Of a stretch of DNA of 64,000 bases, positions 48,604-60,483 are shown piece by piece. The notes below the pieces were generated by a model. That model was not told the DNA's origin and did not search any database. It was given only the letters and a program-made list of their open reading frames with translations. Origin of the DNA: Dactylellina haptotyla (Eukaryota > Ascomycota > Orbiliomycetes > Orbiliales > Orbiliaceae); contig CM062379.1 of the NCBI GenBank assembly GCA_031310005.1, positions 5,270,001 through 5,334,000 of the forward strand, in the 5' to 3' direction. Both the position numbers and the translations under genes were made by a program. Every line of letters begins with the position of its first letter. Position 1 is the stretch's first letter.

Positions 48604-50181
48604 ATGACTAGTGCCGATGCTCCTCCGGCCGAAACGGTCGTACCCATCATGCCCTCCAGACGTATTGGCGTTCTTCTTGCTGTAACCATTCTCTTCCTCG
48701 CCGGTCTGGTTCCGTATATAATATACCGGAATATCTTGCATCAAAACTATTACTACGCTCCTCTGGATAGCTATCCGAGTCCTAAAGAGATAGCCTCAAA
48801 GCTCCACTGCCCGGGTAGACCTAATGTCACAGCGGAAGGATATCTACAAAAGAAGCCCCCGTTGTTCAAATTACCGTTGAGGACTAAGGGAAGATACATC
48901 GTAGATTCATCAGAGGAAAAAGTGAAGCTGATGAGCGTCAACTGGTATGGAGCTAGCGATGAGGATTTCGTCCCCGGTGGGTTAGACATCAGACACAGGA
49001 AGGAGATCGCTGCGACTATTCGCGAGATGGGCTTCAACAGCGTGAGACTTCCTTACTCCGACGAGCTGGTCCTCACGAATCCCGACGTTCCTGAGAAGTT
49101 TTGGTCGAAGAACCCGGATCTCATTCACATCAAGGGGAGGGAGGCTGGGAATCTCGACAGCGAAGGCCTCCGTCAGCAGAAAGGGCACAGCGGTCAGCAT
49201 GTGGTTGGTGGGCATGACAAGGCGGAGGGTAAAAACAACGGCACGGCTACGGTTAAAGCGCTAGACATTTTCGACGCCGTCGTCCAAGCACTCACCGACG
49301 AAGGCATCGCCGTTATCGTCAACAACCACATCACGCAGGCTCGGTGGTGCTGCGACGGAAATCTCTGCGATGCCACCTGGGCGAACGATTACCTGGGGAA
49401 AGTGTGTCGGATAACTCAGACAGAAGAGCAGTGGATGCAAAACTGGGAGAAGGTCATGCGTCCGTACGTAGACAACCCGCTCGTGATTGGTGCCGACCTA
49501 CGAAACGAAAATCGCTCCCCTATGGGCAAAATGCTCTGGACTTCTTGGGCAGCGGCCGCCGAAAAAGCGGCAGCACGACTCCACGCCTTGCAACCGGACT
49601 GGTTGATGTTTGTTGAAGGAGTCGCTTCGTCCAACTACCTCCAAGGCGTGAGATCTCGACCCATAACCCTATCTATCCCAGACCGTGTTGTATACTCTGC
49701 GCACGTCTACGGATGGTCCGGCTGGGGATCACTCCTTAAGGGACCTTACTGGTCTCGGGACTACGCCAGTTTCGCATACGACATGTACGACAACTGGGGT
49801 TTCCTGCTCGAAGAAGATATCGCCCCGGTCTGGGTGGGCGAATTCGGCGCACCAGACAGGCCTAATACTGGAGATTTGAATTATTGGACGAATCTCATGA
49901 ATTTCCTGAAAGACGTGGACGCCGACTGGGGTTACTGGGCTATCAACCCTAGGAAACCCAAAGACAACGAGACGGAGAGCTACGCGATCGTTCAGGACGA
50001 CTGGGTTACGCCCAAGTGCGATTATCGGATGTACGATCTCATGACGAAGCTTGGCTTGAGGCCTTACAACTCGACAGATTCGCAGTCGTTCACGAATATC
50101 TCTCCGTTGAAATCAGCACCGACACAGGCGGCGGGTTCCACAATACGGGGCAAGGGCAAACAGGTGCCGTTGGGTATATAA
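48604..50181 (+). CDS. membrane-anchored glycoside hydrolase family 5 protein
   Basis: Intron-less gene of 525 residues. One hydrophobic span at about residues 20-41 (IGVLLAVTILFLAGLVPYII) follows a short N-terminus and suits a type II anchor or uncleaved signal. The GH5 TIM barrel begins with KLMSVNWYGASDEDFVPGGL. The general acid/base is in ADLRNEN (Glu302) and the nucleophile in VWVGEFG (Glu413). His/Tyr of VYSAHVYGWSG and the Trp in WGYWAINP are typical of subsite -1. NHITQARWCCDGN, with paired cysteines, also resembles extracellular fungal GH5 proteins. The substrate is a beta-glycan or glycoside, but the subfamily (endoglucanase, exoglucanase or glucocerebrosidase-type) cannot be fixed here. 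It lies downstream of the GT2 gene on the same strand, which suggests but does not prove a shared role in wall glycan turnover. Confidence 0.9.
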   Translation: MTSADAPPAETVVPIMPSRRIGVLLAVTILFLAGLVPYIIYRNILHQNYYYAPLDSYPSPKEIASKLHCPGRPNVTAEGYLQKKPPLFKLPLRTKGRYIVDSSEEKVKLMSVNWYGASDEDFVPGGLDIRHRKEIAATIREMGFNSVRLPYSDELVLTNPDVPEKFWSKNPDLIHIKGREAGNLDSEGLRQQKGHSGQHVVGGHDKAEGKNNGTATVKALDIFDAVVQALTDEGIAVIVNNHITQARWCCDGNLCDATWANDYLGKVCRITQTEEQWMQNWEKVMRPYVDNPLVIGADLRNENRSPMGKMLWTSWAAAAEKAAARLHALQPDWLMFVEGVASSNYLQGVRSRPITLSIPDRVVYSAHVYGWSGWGSLLKGPYWSRDYASFAYDMYDNWGFLLEEDIAPVWVGEFGAPDRPNTGDLNYWTNLMNFLKDVDADWGYWAINPRKPKDNETESYAIVQDDWVTPKCDYRMYDLMTKLGLRPYNSTDSQSFTNISPLKSAPTQAAGSTIRGKGKQVPLGI

Positions 50182-51458
50182 ATAAAACATCTACAAAATT
50201 TTTATAATCTCAAAAAAAGTAATTTTCTTCTTCTTCATGTCTCTGTTTTAAAAATTTCACATTATTATTTATTTTTAATGGGTATTCTGGGGTGGTGTCT
50301 GTCTAGAAAGGCAGAGGGGTAGGCATAGCTTGTGGCGTTGGTAATTTTGGGAAATAGTTTGGCACAGAGTCGCATAATTGCATAATCGAACTGAATCTCA
50401 TTCTTCGTCGCTCTGTTTGCGGATTCTGAGATCTGAAAAAGAATAATGACCTATAGGTGGAAACCAAAAATGTACATCAAATTCGAAAACAAAATAATTA
50501 CCATCTTCATAACCAATACTGCAGCCACGCCGTAAAGTGATAGGTCTTAAACGGTTTATCAAGAAATACCCAACGAAATTTCGAATATGAACTCCGAATA
50601 GAAAGCCTTGCAGATAAATGTAAATAAATATCTTACATGAGCCGTAATATACAGGTACTACCCCGCCCTCTGGATCTAGATCAGGGATTTAGAGCAACTA
50701 GTTCTGCGGTTTGCGAGGGGAAGATGAACACATGGCCCAACCAAACGAAGCACGCCGCCTAATCTGGTGACATTTCCTAAAGGATATCCATGTTCACCGC
50801 CTCAGCCGGGATCCCGGTCTGTCCGTTTGTACCACAATCCAACCCTACGAACCAACACAAAAACCTATGCGATAAGGATATCGACGCTTCTTCGGATCGG
50901 TAAATCGTATTTCCGTGAAGCTACTTTGTTACTTGGATTAATCTGTGGCATCTTGGGTATATCGGAGACCTATTTCTCTATCCTCTCTCTTTTACATACA
51001 ATACTTTACAATTGAAGATACCTCACCGTCAAATTGTGAAAACATACCTGATAATTGTGACTGCTCAAGTCATCATTTGCGCACACCAATAATAATATAT
51101 TATTCTCCATATTTCGCTGAGGGAAGTTTCAGAGTGATTTAAAATCGCAAATCGCATGCTAAGAACCTCAGATAACATCCCTCGGAGTAAATGCATAGCT
51201 ATGCCTCCGAGCGGCACGGAGGCATGAGGTACTGGTAGCACCTTATCCTCATAAACCTACACGTCGCTGCGGCTGCGCTCACATAAACACGAATTAATCC
51301 CTTCCCCAATGTACAAACACATCTCAAAATCAGATAGCAGCTGCTAACTTGTCTATTTAAAGAGCAGTCTCATAAGCCTCAGAAATCTTCTGCTGACCAC
51401 AACCTCTCTAATCCATCATCCAAGCTTCGGCATCGTCTTCAAGCCAATCTTCTTCATT
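50182..51458. other. gene-free interval
   Basis: AT-rich 3' flank and intergenic DNA with no supported gene. The last 150 bases are the likely leader of the Cys-rich orphan. Confidence 0.5.
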
Positions 51459-52106
51459 ATGAATCCTAGCTTGAAGATGAATACCCATGCGTCGAATGAT
51501 CTCCTCATCGACATATACCATCACCAACCTGATCCACCGGGAAACCAACCCCAGGGTCTTCGAGGGGCAATGCAGGCTCAGCTTTTCCCCACAACATCGA
51601 AGTCTCAAACCAAACCAAACAACATAGCAGCATCACCAGATAAAGGTACAGAGCCACCCACCAACGCGTTCAAGGGCCAATTCCCTCATCCTCATCCTCC
51701 TGATGTTGAAAAAAAACCAACGGTGAATCTCGCAAGCCCCGTTGAAGCTCTGGCTCTATCATCGACTTCACCATTAGATCCTGCTATAGAGCTCTACCCT
51801 GCCTCTTGGGCAGTCGCCGAGAAGGAGGCCAAATACCTCGAGATGAACGAGGACGATCTCGGCCACACTGGAATCCTCCAGCCAAAGTACGTGGTAGACC
51901 TTATCAATTACAAAGAGGGCACCATCTGCAAACACGATCGTTTCTGCAGAGAGTTCGATCCGAAGGAAGAAAAGAACCCGCCACTTTGCATGAAGTGTAA
52001 GGAGTTCAAGCACAGTTCATACTTCGAATGCTGGCTTTGCAAGACGAAGTGCTGTCGGCCATGTTGGAATGCCGTCATGAAGGGCGTGAAGGGCCAACGA
52101 AGATGA
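51459..52106 (+). CDS. Cys-rich orphan protein, probable zinc-binding C-terminus
   Basis: Single-exon gene of 215 residues. The first half is polar, Pro/Gln/His-rich and probably disordered. The second half (from about residue 105) is ordered and ends in a cysteine cluster: CKHDRFC, then CMKC, CWLC and CCRPC. The pairs are spaced like a zinc ribbon or a RING-like fold, and a conserved-looking acidic/aromatic stretch (ELYPASWAVAEKEAKYLEMN) precedes it. There is no signal peptide, so a cytosolic or nuclear protein is more likely than a secreted disulfide-rich one. The context (intergenic neighbours, no partner) gives no function. A second in-frame Met at 51477 is a possible start. I do not recognise the family. 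Confidence 0.7.
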   Translation: MNPSLKMNTHASNDLLIDIYHHQPDPPGNQPQGLRGAMQAQLFPTTSKSQTKPNNIAASPDKGTEPPTNAFKGQFPHPHPPDVEKKPTVNLASPVEALALSSTSPLDPAIELYPASWAVAEKEAKYLEMNEDDLGHTGILQPKYVVDLINYKEGTICKHDRFCREFDPKEEKNPPLCMKCKEFKHSSYFECWLCKTKCCRPCWNAVMKGVKGQRR

Positions 52107-53368
52107 TGGACGTTTCCAGCCTGTTGTTCGGTTGTGCATTTTCTCTCCCCTCTTGTTCCAGGTATGTAATTCTACAGTCCTCTATAATACAGGGAGAAAT
52201 CACCATAAAGAAATTCTTTACATCATATCCCCAACAGACTATCCTTTCATCATTTACATGTCTTAAAACTGACTTAAATGTTAGGTGCATATTGGATGGC
52301 CATCTAGTAAGTGATGGTGGTTTTTCATCGCCGACTACTCAGAGCCCTCCCTACCATCACTTCGCTCCCTAAACGGTGCACCAGTTATGATAAGATATAC
52401 AGCCCGCCGTTAGCTAATTACTATGTTTCGATGTCTAATTTCTCGAAATTCCCTCAACAAGGTCCTAAGTTTCCTTCACTGCCAATCTATATTGATACTC
52501 CTGTGCTGCGGCGCGAACCCCCCTTCTCTCCATCAACGCTCTCGACCTCGCTTTCTCAATATCGAATAAAAAGGCTGTATGGCGAATCTACTTTCCGATG
52601 CCCGGTCAACGCTATAAACCAAATTGACTCTCCAAAGTTCATCAGTTTAGGGATATATATTTATAAGACTCGATTATTCAGATCCTTGTTTGTTCGGAAT
52701 ACACTTGGTGTTATACAGAGGTCCGATACTCCCTCTGATACGGTTTACGATCCAAATCTCATTGCAGCATATAAATAGTACGAATGGATTCTAGATTATT
52801 TACACAATATCTTTTTGCACCGTTCATAACATAGTAGATGAACTACCGTTATTTATCACGGTTCCACTAACTAAAACCTTACCTCAGCCAGCCCAGAAGA
52901 GTACGTCGGCTCTTTAAATCGAAAAAAAAAAGCCTTTCTAAATATCCCCTAGGTATTCCTTCCATCTGTCCATGATTCCCTGGCCAGGCAATCGATGTAA
53001 CAAGAATTCTGTCGAATAGTGATTTCCTATTAGTAAACAGCTCACGGTTCCTACAGCAAATCGAGAAGAATTGTTATTTATAACGTCTCATTAAAGCTAT
53101 TGTCGTATCGCTAGAAACAAATCGTAATTAAATCAACCTCCATGTGCAAAACAAGGTGTAACAGGGAGGATGTGACAAAAACGTAGGACGGCTAACGCCT
53201 ATGGGAGAAAAGTCTACAGGTCACACTGCCATGAAGAAACAATCGTGAACCGACACTCCTGCTGGAAAATGAACAACAAAAACACAAATCAAGGGGGGAA
53301 TTTTAAAGTTGGAAAAGAGATAATATGTGTACAGAATCGTAGAAATAAGCACTCCATTAGGAGGATAC
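52107..53368. other. convergent gene-free interval
   Basis: Lies between the Cys-rich gene (plus) and the end of SMC1 (minus). An open frame at 52311-52778 has unlikely composition and is not called. AT-rich; nothing else seen. Confidence 0.5.
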
Positions 53369-56300
53369 TTAAGCATCGATGTATTTTCGTAACTATCATA
53401 TAAGTCAGTATGAGATTCTAATAGACCAAAGGAGAGATGGGCGAGGATTCTTACATCCAATGTCAAACTCTTACTTGAGTTCTCGACCTGGTCTCTATAA
53501 ATACCAACCAACGCCTGACTTTGCTGGAACAAACCGGTCTTCAAACTGATAACGATGAACTGGAACCCAGGACCACAGTTATTGCGAATATAGTTTGCAA
53601 TCTTCTGAACGTTCGCGTTGTCGAGGGCGGCGTCGACTTCGTCAAGGACGAAGAAGGGAGACGACTGGTATGAATGGATAGCGAACAACAGAGCCAAGGC
53701 AGCCATTGTCTTCTCTCCACCAGAGAGATGTTCCATGTCTCTGAATCGTTTCATGGGAGGCATAGCGTGATACTTGATGCCATCAAGGTACGGCTCGTCC
53801 TGGTCTTCAACATCGAGGTAACTAAGGTCATATTAGTATAGTCTTTTAATACAACATAGAATATTTCAGACTTACGCAGTACCGCCGAGTGGGAAGGTTG
53901 CACTCTTGGTAAGGTCCTTGTAGACCTTGCCAATTTGATCAGAGATGTGACCGAAAGCTTTGTTGAAGAGTTGGGTTCTATAATATTTGAGTGAGCAAAA
54001 TATATTCTATAGTTTCAATAGAGTGCCGTACCTCTTCTCTTTAACAGCCAAGAATCTATCTTTTGCGGCTTTCGCGTCTCGTCTGCTCTTCTCAAATTCT
54101 TTCTCGGTTTCCTGGAGTCGATCTTCAACACCTGCGAGACGCTCGACTGCCTTGGAGTTTGGCGATAATTTCTCGAGTTCACTTTCGATATTCTTGATCT
54201 TATCAAAGAGGTCTTCCTCGGTTCGATCATCACCAGCCTATCATTAATATTAGTAAATATAATCGAAAGGGTGGGGATATATTTATTAACCTCTTTCAAG
54301 CTTTCGTCAAGGTTCGAGAAATCGACAACGACACCGAAATCTTCAATTTCCACTGCGCCAGTTGTTCCAGTATGTGGGTCTTCGTCCACCTCCATAGCAT
54401 CAGGATCGGCTTGAGGCGCAAGAGCATCTTCGATGGGGACAACGTCCAAGGCCTCAGACTCTGCTGCAAGCGGAATGTTGATTTCTTCAAGTTTGCATCG
54501 ACGTAGCAAGGCGTATCGATTGGTTGAAGTTCGCTCGATATCGCTCTCAACCTGGGCAATGACCTTTGCGACATTTTCCATCTCCTTGCTACGTTTCGAG
54601 ACATCTCGTTTGGCCACGGCGACCTTCTCGGCAAGTTCTTGTACCTCAGCGGATGTTGATTCAAAGTCCTCCTTGATGGCCTCAAGTTCTTCATTCAAGA
54701 CCTCTAGCTCGTTGGCAATTTCGGCTTTCTCTCGTTCGAATTCCTTAATCTTCTTCCCGGAGGCCTTAACTTGTCCCTGAAGATTAGCCAAGCGAGCTTC
54801 CGTGTTTATCACGCGGTCCTTCTCGAACTGCAGTTGGGTGGTTAATCTGTTTAACTGGGTGTTAAACTCGAGTCTTTTTTGGGCAGCGATGGTCTCTAGC
54901 GACCCCTGTCTCTCTTCATAAGACCGAATGTTGTCAAGTCCAAGTCGTTTGCAGAAATCTTTGAAGATTGAGTCTTGTGCACGATGAATGCCAGTCTGGA
55001 GCCTCTCAATCTGGCGGTTAAGCTCGGCAACCGTCTTTTCAGCATTATCCAGCTCTGGCTTAAGGGTTTTGAGCTCCCGTTCATAATGCTGAGCGTGCTT
55101 CTTCTTGTCGGCTAGATCGTTCTTGTAAGCATCCCTTTCCTCTCTAAGACTGCCAAGCTTCTTCTCAAATCTGTCAAAGTCAGCGCGGAGGCCTTCTTCC
55201 TCGGGACGGTGCGACGCTTTATCCAAATCCTGGATCTTAGTCTTGAGGTCGTCTACCAGCTTCCTGAATCCGTCAGCCTCAGTCTCGTCCCATCTTCGCG
55301 CATTTCTCTTATCGACGCGACCACCAGACATCATACCACCCTTGTGGATGACACTTCCGTCTAGTGTAACGGCTTTGACTTCCATCCCCTTCTCGAAGCA
55401 GATGTACCGAGCGATGTCGATGTCTTCGCAGACGACCGTATTGCCACAAGCGTATAGCATTGCCTTCTCAACCGATGGGTCGTAATCGATAGTATCAATC
55501 GCCAATCGCATGCCCCTATGCATGCCCTTCAGGCTGGAATTGAGGGGCTTGTTGACAATGGTATCCATGGGAATGAATGTGGCGACGCCAAGACGATGGT
55601 CTTTCAGATATCGGAGACATTCGTGAGCAGTCTTCTCATTATCAACGGCGATAGCATCAAAGTGCCGGCCGAGGGCTGTGGAAACTGCATCCGAAAACTT
55701 CTTGAGCTTGGGTCGGCAGAGTTCTGAGATTCGGCCTTTGACACCAGGACTAATTCGCTTGAGGGCGGCCAAAGTATCACGCATCTTGATTTCCCTCTCG
55801 TTCTGTTTGCGACCATCATCAAGTTCGTGGAGTTTAATCAATGCTTCCTGTAGTTGTGATTCCAGCTTATTTCGGGTAGCCTGGACCTTCGCACGCTCGT
55901 CGTTGATCGCCTTGAGTTCTTTCTTCTTCTTGTAAACCTCCTGGCTGACAGTTTCAAACTCAGCATCGATATCCTGGTAGCGCTCATTAAGAGATCGGAA
56001 GTCGCTATTGACTGTTTCGAGTCGTTTCTCATGGTTGAAGACTTTGCTCCGCAATGCCTCCAGAGTCTCAGTTTCAGTCTTTGCTTCTCGCCCAAGTCCT
56101 TCAAGCTTCATGTTCTCAGCTCCGGCCTTTGCGCTGAATTGTTCACGAAGTTTCGAGTATTCGTTCAAATCTTTGCTATTGAGTGCGACGCCCGCGTCAC
56201 CAGCTAACTTGGCTTGATCGGCTTCGAATTTCGCTTGGGCAGTCTGAACGGTCTTGATTTGCCTCTCATAGTCTTCTACCGACGAGGCTTGGGTACTATG

Positions 56301-57519
56301 ATCTCGGCTAACCTCCTTGATTCTGCTCTCAGCGATCTGGATTTTGCTTTGCGCAGCCTTGATCTTTTCGTCAACTGGAAGCAACATATCCTCCTTCCCG
56401 CTAATAGCCGTTTCCTTCTTCTTGATTTCTTTCTCCTTCTTGGATATAACTCGGCTAGCTTGCGCTTGCGCGGCTTTGGCTTGTTCATAGATTTTATAGT
56501 CCTTCTCATGCGCATGCTTGTGTGTACGCATTTCAGCCTGTTGTTGGGCAATCTTGGCCTTGTTGTCCTCCATTGCCTTCTGGAAGTGGAATAACTTCCA
56601 CAAGACATGTGTGATGATCGCCTGGTCCCGTTCATTCGCTTTGCGCTCGTAATTCTCGGCTTCTCGCTTCTGTTCTTGGTATTGCTTGATTTCTGCGTTA
56701 ATCCCACGTCGCCTGTTGAGGTTGGAGTTTGACAATTCGATTGCACGATCCTGTTCGACTTTCAATCGTTCGTATTCCGACTTCCATTCCAAAGAACCAC
56801 TGATTTGTTCGATGAGCCGAGTGAGGTCTTTTGGCGACTGGGACGCAACAGCTTCGACATCACCCTGGAAGACCAAGAAATTTCGCGCCTTGATCAAGAT
56901 GTTTTCCTTTTCCAATGCTCCATTATACTCAGCCGCTGTAACGACTCTGTTGTTGATCCTGTACTCGCTGGCGCCCTGGGAGTTGATCAATCTTTTCCAT
57001 TGGTGTTCCTCCCCATCGTCATCCTCGTACACGGCCATAACCCAAGCAGTCTTCGGGTCCGTCTGCGAGGCGCTAGCATCGGCGATGTCTTCCACGACGA
57101 GCGAATCTTCTCCATTGACGTCAGGGGGTATTGCGCCATTGACTTTGTTGTTCTGTTTGAGGACTCGACCACGGTATACTAGATCTTTCAGGGAGGCGGA
57201 ACGGAGCTGGGAGGATTTGATGCCAAGAACGAAGGAGATGGCATCCATACTACACGAAACATATTAGCTTTCTAACCTAGCAATGGAAACCTAGAATCTC
57301 GAGGAATTTCTGGTGTAACATACGAGTTCGATTTTCCGGATCCATTGGGTCCGATGATACTCGTGAAGAACGACTCGCCAAATTCGATTTTCTGATGCCC
57401 TTTGTAGGACTTGAAGTCTAAGACGGAAGAATTAGCTGTCTATTTCCTTCTTCCAAGGTCTCGAGTTTTCGTCGTCTCCCTGACGTACTGTTGAGCTCTA
57501 AGCGCTTGAGCTTGCCCAT
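53369..57519 (-). CDS. smc1: cohesin subunit SMC1
   Basis: Core ATPase of the cohesin ring, which pairs with SMC3 and holds sister chromatids. Exons on the minus strand are 57519-57489, 57417-57324, 57249-54291, 54237-54032, 53977-53876, 53821-53455 and 53392-53369, giving 1260 residues. Walker A is GPNGSGKSN, followed by MDAISFVLG across the second splice. Two long coiled coils flank the hinge at about 545-685 (GVKGRISELC to GGMMSGGR). The ABC signature HLSGGEKTMAALALLFAIHS and Walker B FFVLDEVDAALDNANV lie near the C-terminus. The final exon has only 24 bases and codes for LRKYIDA. Length and motifs match fungal SMC1 rather than SMC2-4. It is divergently arranged with the Trm61-like gene. 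Confidence 0.95.
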
Positions 57520-58131
57520 CTTGCAATATTATTTGTAGCTGGAAGCACCAGCTATGTATCACCTCCCGGAATCAGAGTACACCAGCAACGAGGCAATCAA
57601 AATAGCATATGCGAATGTAGTCCAGCCGAGCGCGATCACGGGGAGGTCGAGTCGAGGTCGTCAAGTCGGTATTTGGAGGGGTCTGCGGGCGGGCGTTGTC
57701 GGCGCGTCGGAGAGCGATGAGTTGAGCGGGAGGTGGGGAGGACGTGATCCTGTCGATAAGCCAAGAACGCCCTCCGCCAAACATCTTTTCGCGTTGGGCC
57801 GCAACCTCAAAATTTTTCAAGATCCAACGCAACACATCTCTCCGAAAACAACACCATCCACTTCGCCGTTGAAAAGCCCGCCGGACGACATTTTGGAGGA
57901 CCCGGCCAGTAGATTATGCATCTGTCAGGCCAGGTATCGGAGGAGAAGTCTGTGAATAGATCGTGCAGGCGAATCTGGACCTCTCTGTGTATTGTACGGA
58001 TTTAGAAATATCTGAAACCAGACAGGACTATGAACGGGCTTCGTCGTTCATGCACCCACATTCCCATGCGGTCGTGGGTGCGAATCCCATCATACCCATA
58101 TTCCACCGTTTTGCAAGCCGGCAGACGGCAT
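57520..58131. promoter_or_regulatory. divergent promoter and leader, SMC1 and Trm61-like genes
   Basis: 612 bases separate the two start codons. The region holds both promoters and leaders. An open frame at 57554-57955 is not considered coding. Two adjacent perfect hairpins at 58031-58050 and 58052-58081 lie in the probable leader of the methyltransferase gene. Confidence 0.5.
58031..58081 (+). repeat. two adjacent hairpins in the Trm61-like leader
   Basis: Arms TGAACG/CGTTCA (58031-58036 and 58045-58050) and GCACCCAC/GTGGGTGC (58052-58059 and 58074-58081) are each perfectly complementary. The second 3' arm can alternatively pair with the CCCAT that follows, giving a T-arm-like hairpin with a TGCGAAT loop. 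The 3' arm ends about 50 bases before the ATG at 58132. Confidence 0.5.
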
Positions 58132-59637
58132 ATGAGTTCTAATACATCAATTACAAAAGGTATGCTCCGGTTTTCTCTCTGATCAAAATTCGCCTAGCCC
58201 GCGGTGCATCAGAAGTACCGATATTAAAAATATATATTCTGTGCCACTACAGAAGGCGACTGTTTGTACCTCAAGCCGCGATCGTCCCTCGCCCGCGCAC
58301 GAGACTCGTTCTTCCTCCCCAAAATCAAGCCCGGAGAGAAGACGGTTACACATAAAGGCAATATCTCCCATGATGATCTCATTGGGCGTAGAGTCCGCGA
58401 CATTGTCAAGACGCACACCGGTACGTACGCTCTAAGTCTATTGCCGATTGCTTTTATCCATTCCTGCATCATCCTGAAACAAGCTATACATGCATCCCCG
58501 CACAAGGAGCATCCTCGCCGCAAAAAATAGAACACGCACTTCTCTAACACTGTATTTCGTATCTGCGTGTGTTATCTACAATGAAAAGGATCGGAGTACC
58601 TCGTAACTTTCCCCACTATGGACGAGTACATTGTAAATGCAGAGAGAATAGTGACGCCAATATACCCCGCCGACGCCGCAGCAATAGTTCAATCACTGGA
58701 CCTCCATGTCTCGCCGAGTATCGACGACTCAGAGGGTCCACTAGAGGTACTCGAGGCAGGAACTGGTCACGGCTCTTTAACTCTACATCTTGCGAGAGCC
58801 CTCTCCCCAGGATACATGGGCGTGTCCCCTCCCGCTGCTATTCTCCATTCTATAGAAAAGTCCAAGAGCGTAGTCGACGCCGCCGAGAACCTGTTAAAGG
58901 GCTTCCGGAGAGGGATGTACCATGGCGAAGGTGTTAAATTTTACCACGCAGACGTAGAGGATTGGCTGAAGAAACAGATAGCGGAGCGTGAGAGCACGGC
59001 CGCCTCATTTGACAAATCCACTTCCTCTTCCTCGTCTACGCTAACCTCGGAGACATCCGTAGCGTCCAGCTACACACCTTTCCTATCTTCCTGCGTCCTT
59101 GACATGCCAGATATCAGGCCGATTATGCCACTCCTACAGCAAGCCATGCATCCTGGTGCTATTCTAGGCTACTGGGCGCCGTCTATAACACAAATCACCA
59201 GCGTAGTGGAGCACACCAAGTTGAAAAGAATACCGTTCTACGTCGAAAAGGTACTCGAATTCGGCAATGGTGTCGGTGGGGCTGGTGCGAGAGTCTGGGA
59301 CGTCCGTCTGGCACAGGTCAGAAGTAGGGTCAAAGCGGCGGCACCACAAGACACGAAGCCACGTAGGGCGTCGGCTGGTCTGCGAAGATTCTTCGAAGAA
59401 ACCGAGAAGCAGAAAAGCAGTGAGGAGTTCGGCCAGGTAAGTGACGCAGTTCGAGACGGGGTCTATGATCTTAAAACATCCCCTTCGGAAGACATTCCAA
59501 TCACGGAAGACAAAAGCGACTGGGAAATGGTGTGTAGACCCAAAACTGGCGAAAGAACGCAGGGAGGCGGCTTCTACTTGATCATGAGACGCATAGGACA
59601 GCAGCCAGCTAGTCACTCAGCAGATGACGTTCAGTGA
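58132..59637 (+). CDS. Trm61-like tRNA (adenine-58-N1) methyltransferase
   Basis: Exons 58132-58159 (28 bases), 58253-58420 and 58589-59637 give 414 residues. The first exon, coding for MSSNTSITK, is supported by a good GTATGC donor and correct phase. The N-terminal region has EGDCLYLKPR, FFLPKIKPGEKTVTHKGNIS and DDLIGRRVRDIVKT, as in the Trm61/TrmI beta-barrel domain, then PTMDEYIVNAERIVTPIYPAD. The Rossmann SAM site is VLEAGTGHGSLTLHLARAL (about 120-140), with VLDMPDIR as motif IV. It uses S-adenosylmethionine to methylate A58 in the tRNA T-loop. The VLDMPD motif and Ser-rich insertion (about 205-225) suit the fungal, possibly mitochondrial, paralogue rather than the canonical nuclear Trm6-Trm61 subunit. 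That distinction is tentative. Confidence 0.85.
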
Positions 59638-60483
59638 AGTCCGCGGACTTGCCTTGTTTCTTTGTTGTTAATGAGTGGGTCAAGCATGCTTCGGCAGGAG
59701 TTGACTTGTGTAAAATGATCCCTTGTAAATATTAGGATTCAGTGTAAATAAACTTATCATATGTATATTACTGGACGGAAAAAGGAATTTGATGTTTGGT
59801 GGAATATTCATTATTAGTTTTCTCAGTAGACTAACAAGACTAATTGTTTCGACTCGTGCCTCCTCCTCCAAATTGATTGCAAAAAATGCCTATAGTAATA
59901 ACAAGTTGCGAATGAACGCCTTGGCTAATTTGTTCAGTTGCCAAATATAAAATCGAAAACGAAAAACAAAGAAATTGTTGACAAGGGAATGTGACGCTTT
60001 CAGTTTCGCTAGTAGGACTGTACTTTTTATAAATGCCGTTGCGATGCATGCAGGTTTTGGTTTTGCAAACAATGTCGAGAATATCGAGACAAAAAGGAAA
60101 TGTAAAGGAGTGTCTATGTTTTTTGAAAGAAATAGCGGCGAGCGTAAAAGCAAACTAACAAACGAAAGAATTTAAAAAATGCATATTCAAAAACGCCTGG
60201 TGGTATCTTGGATTCTAGAACATTAAAAATAGCGAAGTTTCGGATATTTTGATTAGTGAACGCCGTCAGATGAAAAATTGTAATGAGAAAAATTGAGAAA
60301 AGCTCGCTAGTATGTTCAAACGAAGCAAAGAAATCCGAATGTGAACGCAGTCGTTAAGAAAAAAAATAATTATAATGATTAAGACTGGAGGTCAGAGATA
60401 TGCAGGTGCATAAATCCAGATGCTCTAGGTTGTGTGTTGGCCTGAACGGAGGATTGCTCCTGAGGCATTTGACGATCCCCATA
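59638..60483. other. convergent gene-free interval
   Basis: An AT-rich stretch between the 3' ends of the methyltransferase (plus) and PH-domain (minus) genes. No gene seen. Confidence 0.55.

Noticed and set aside
52311-52778. 155-codon open frame downstream of the Cys-rich gene
   Set aside because: No motif, unlikely composition, and within a probable 3' flank.
57554-57955. 133-codon open frame between SMC1 and the Trm61-like gene
   Set aside because: It lies in the divergent promoter, has odd Arg/Gly/Ser composition, and has no splice or domain support.
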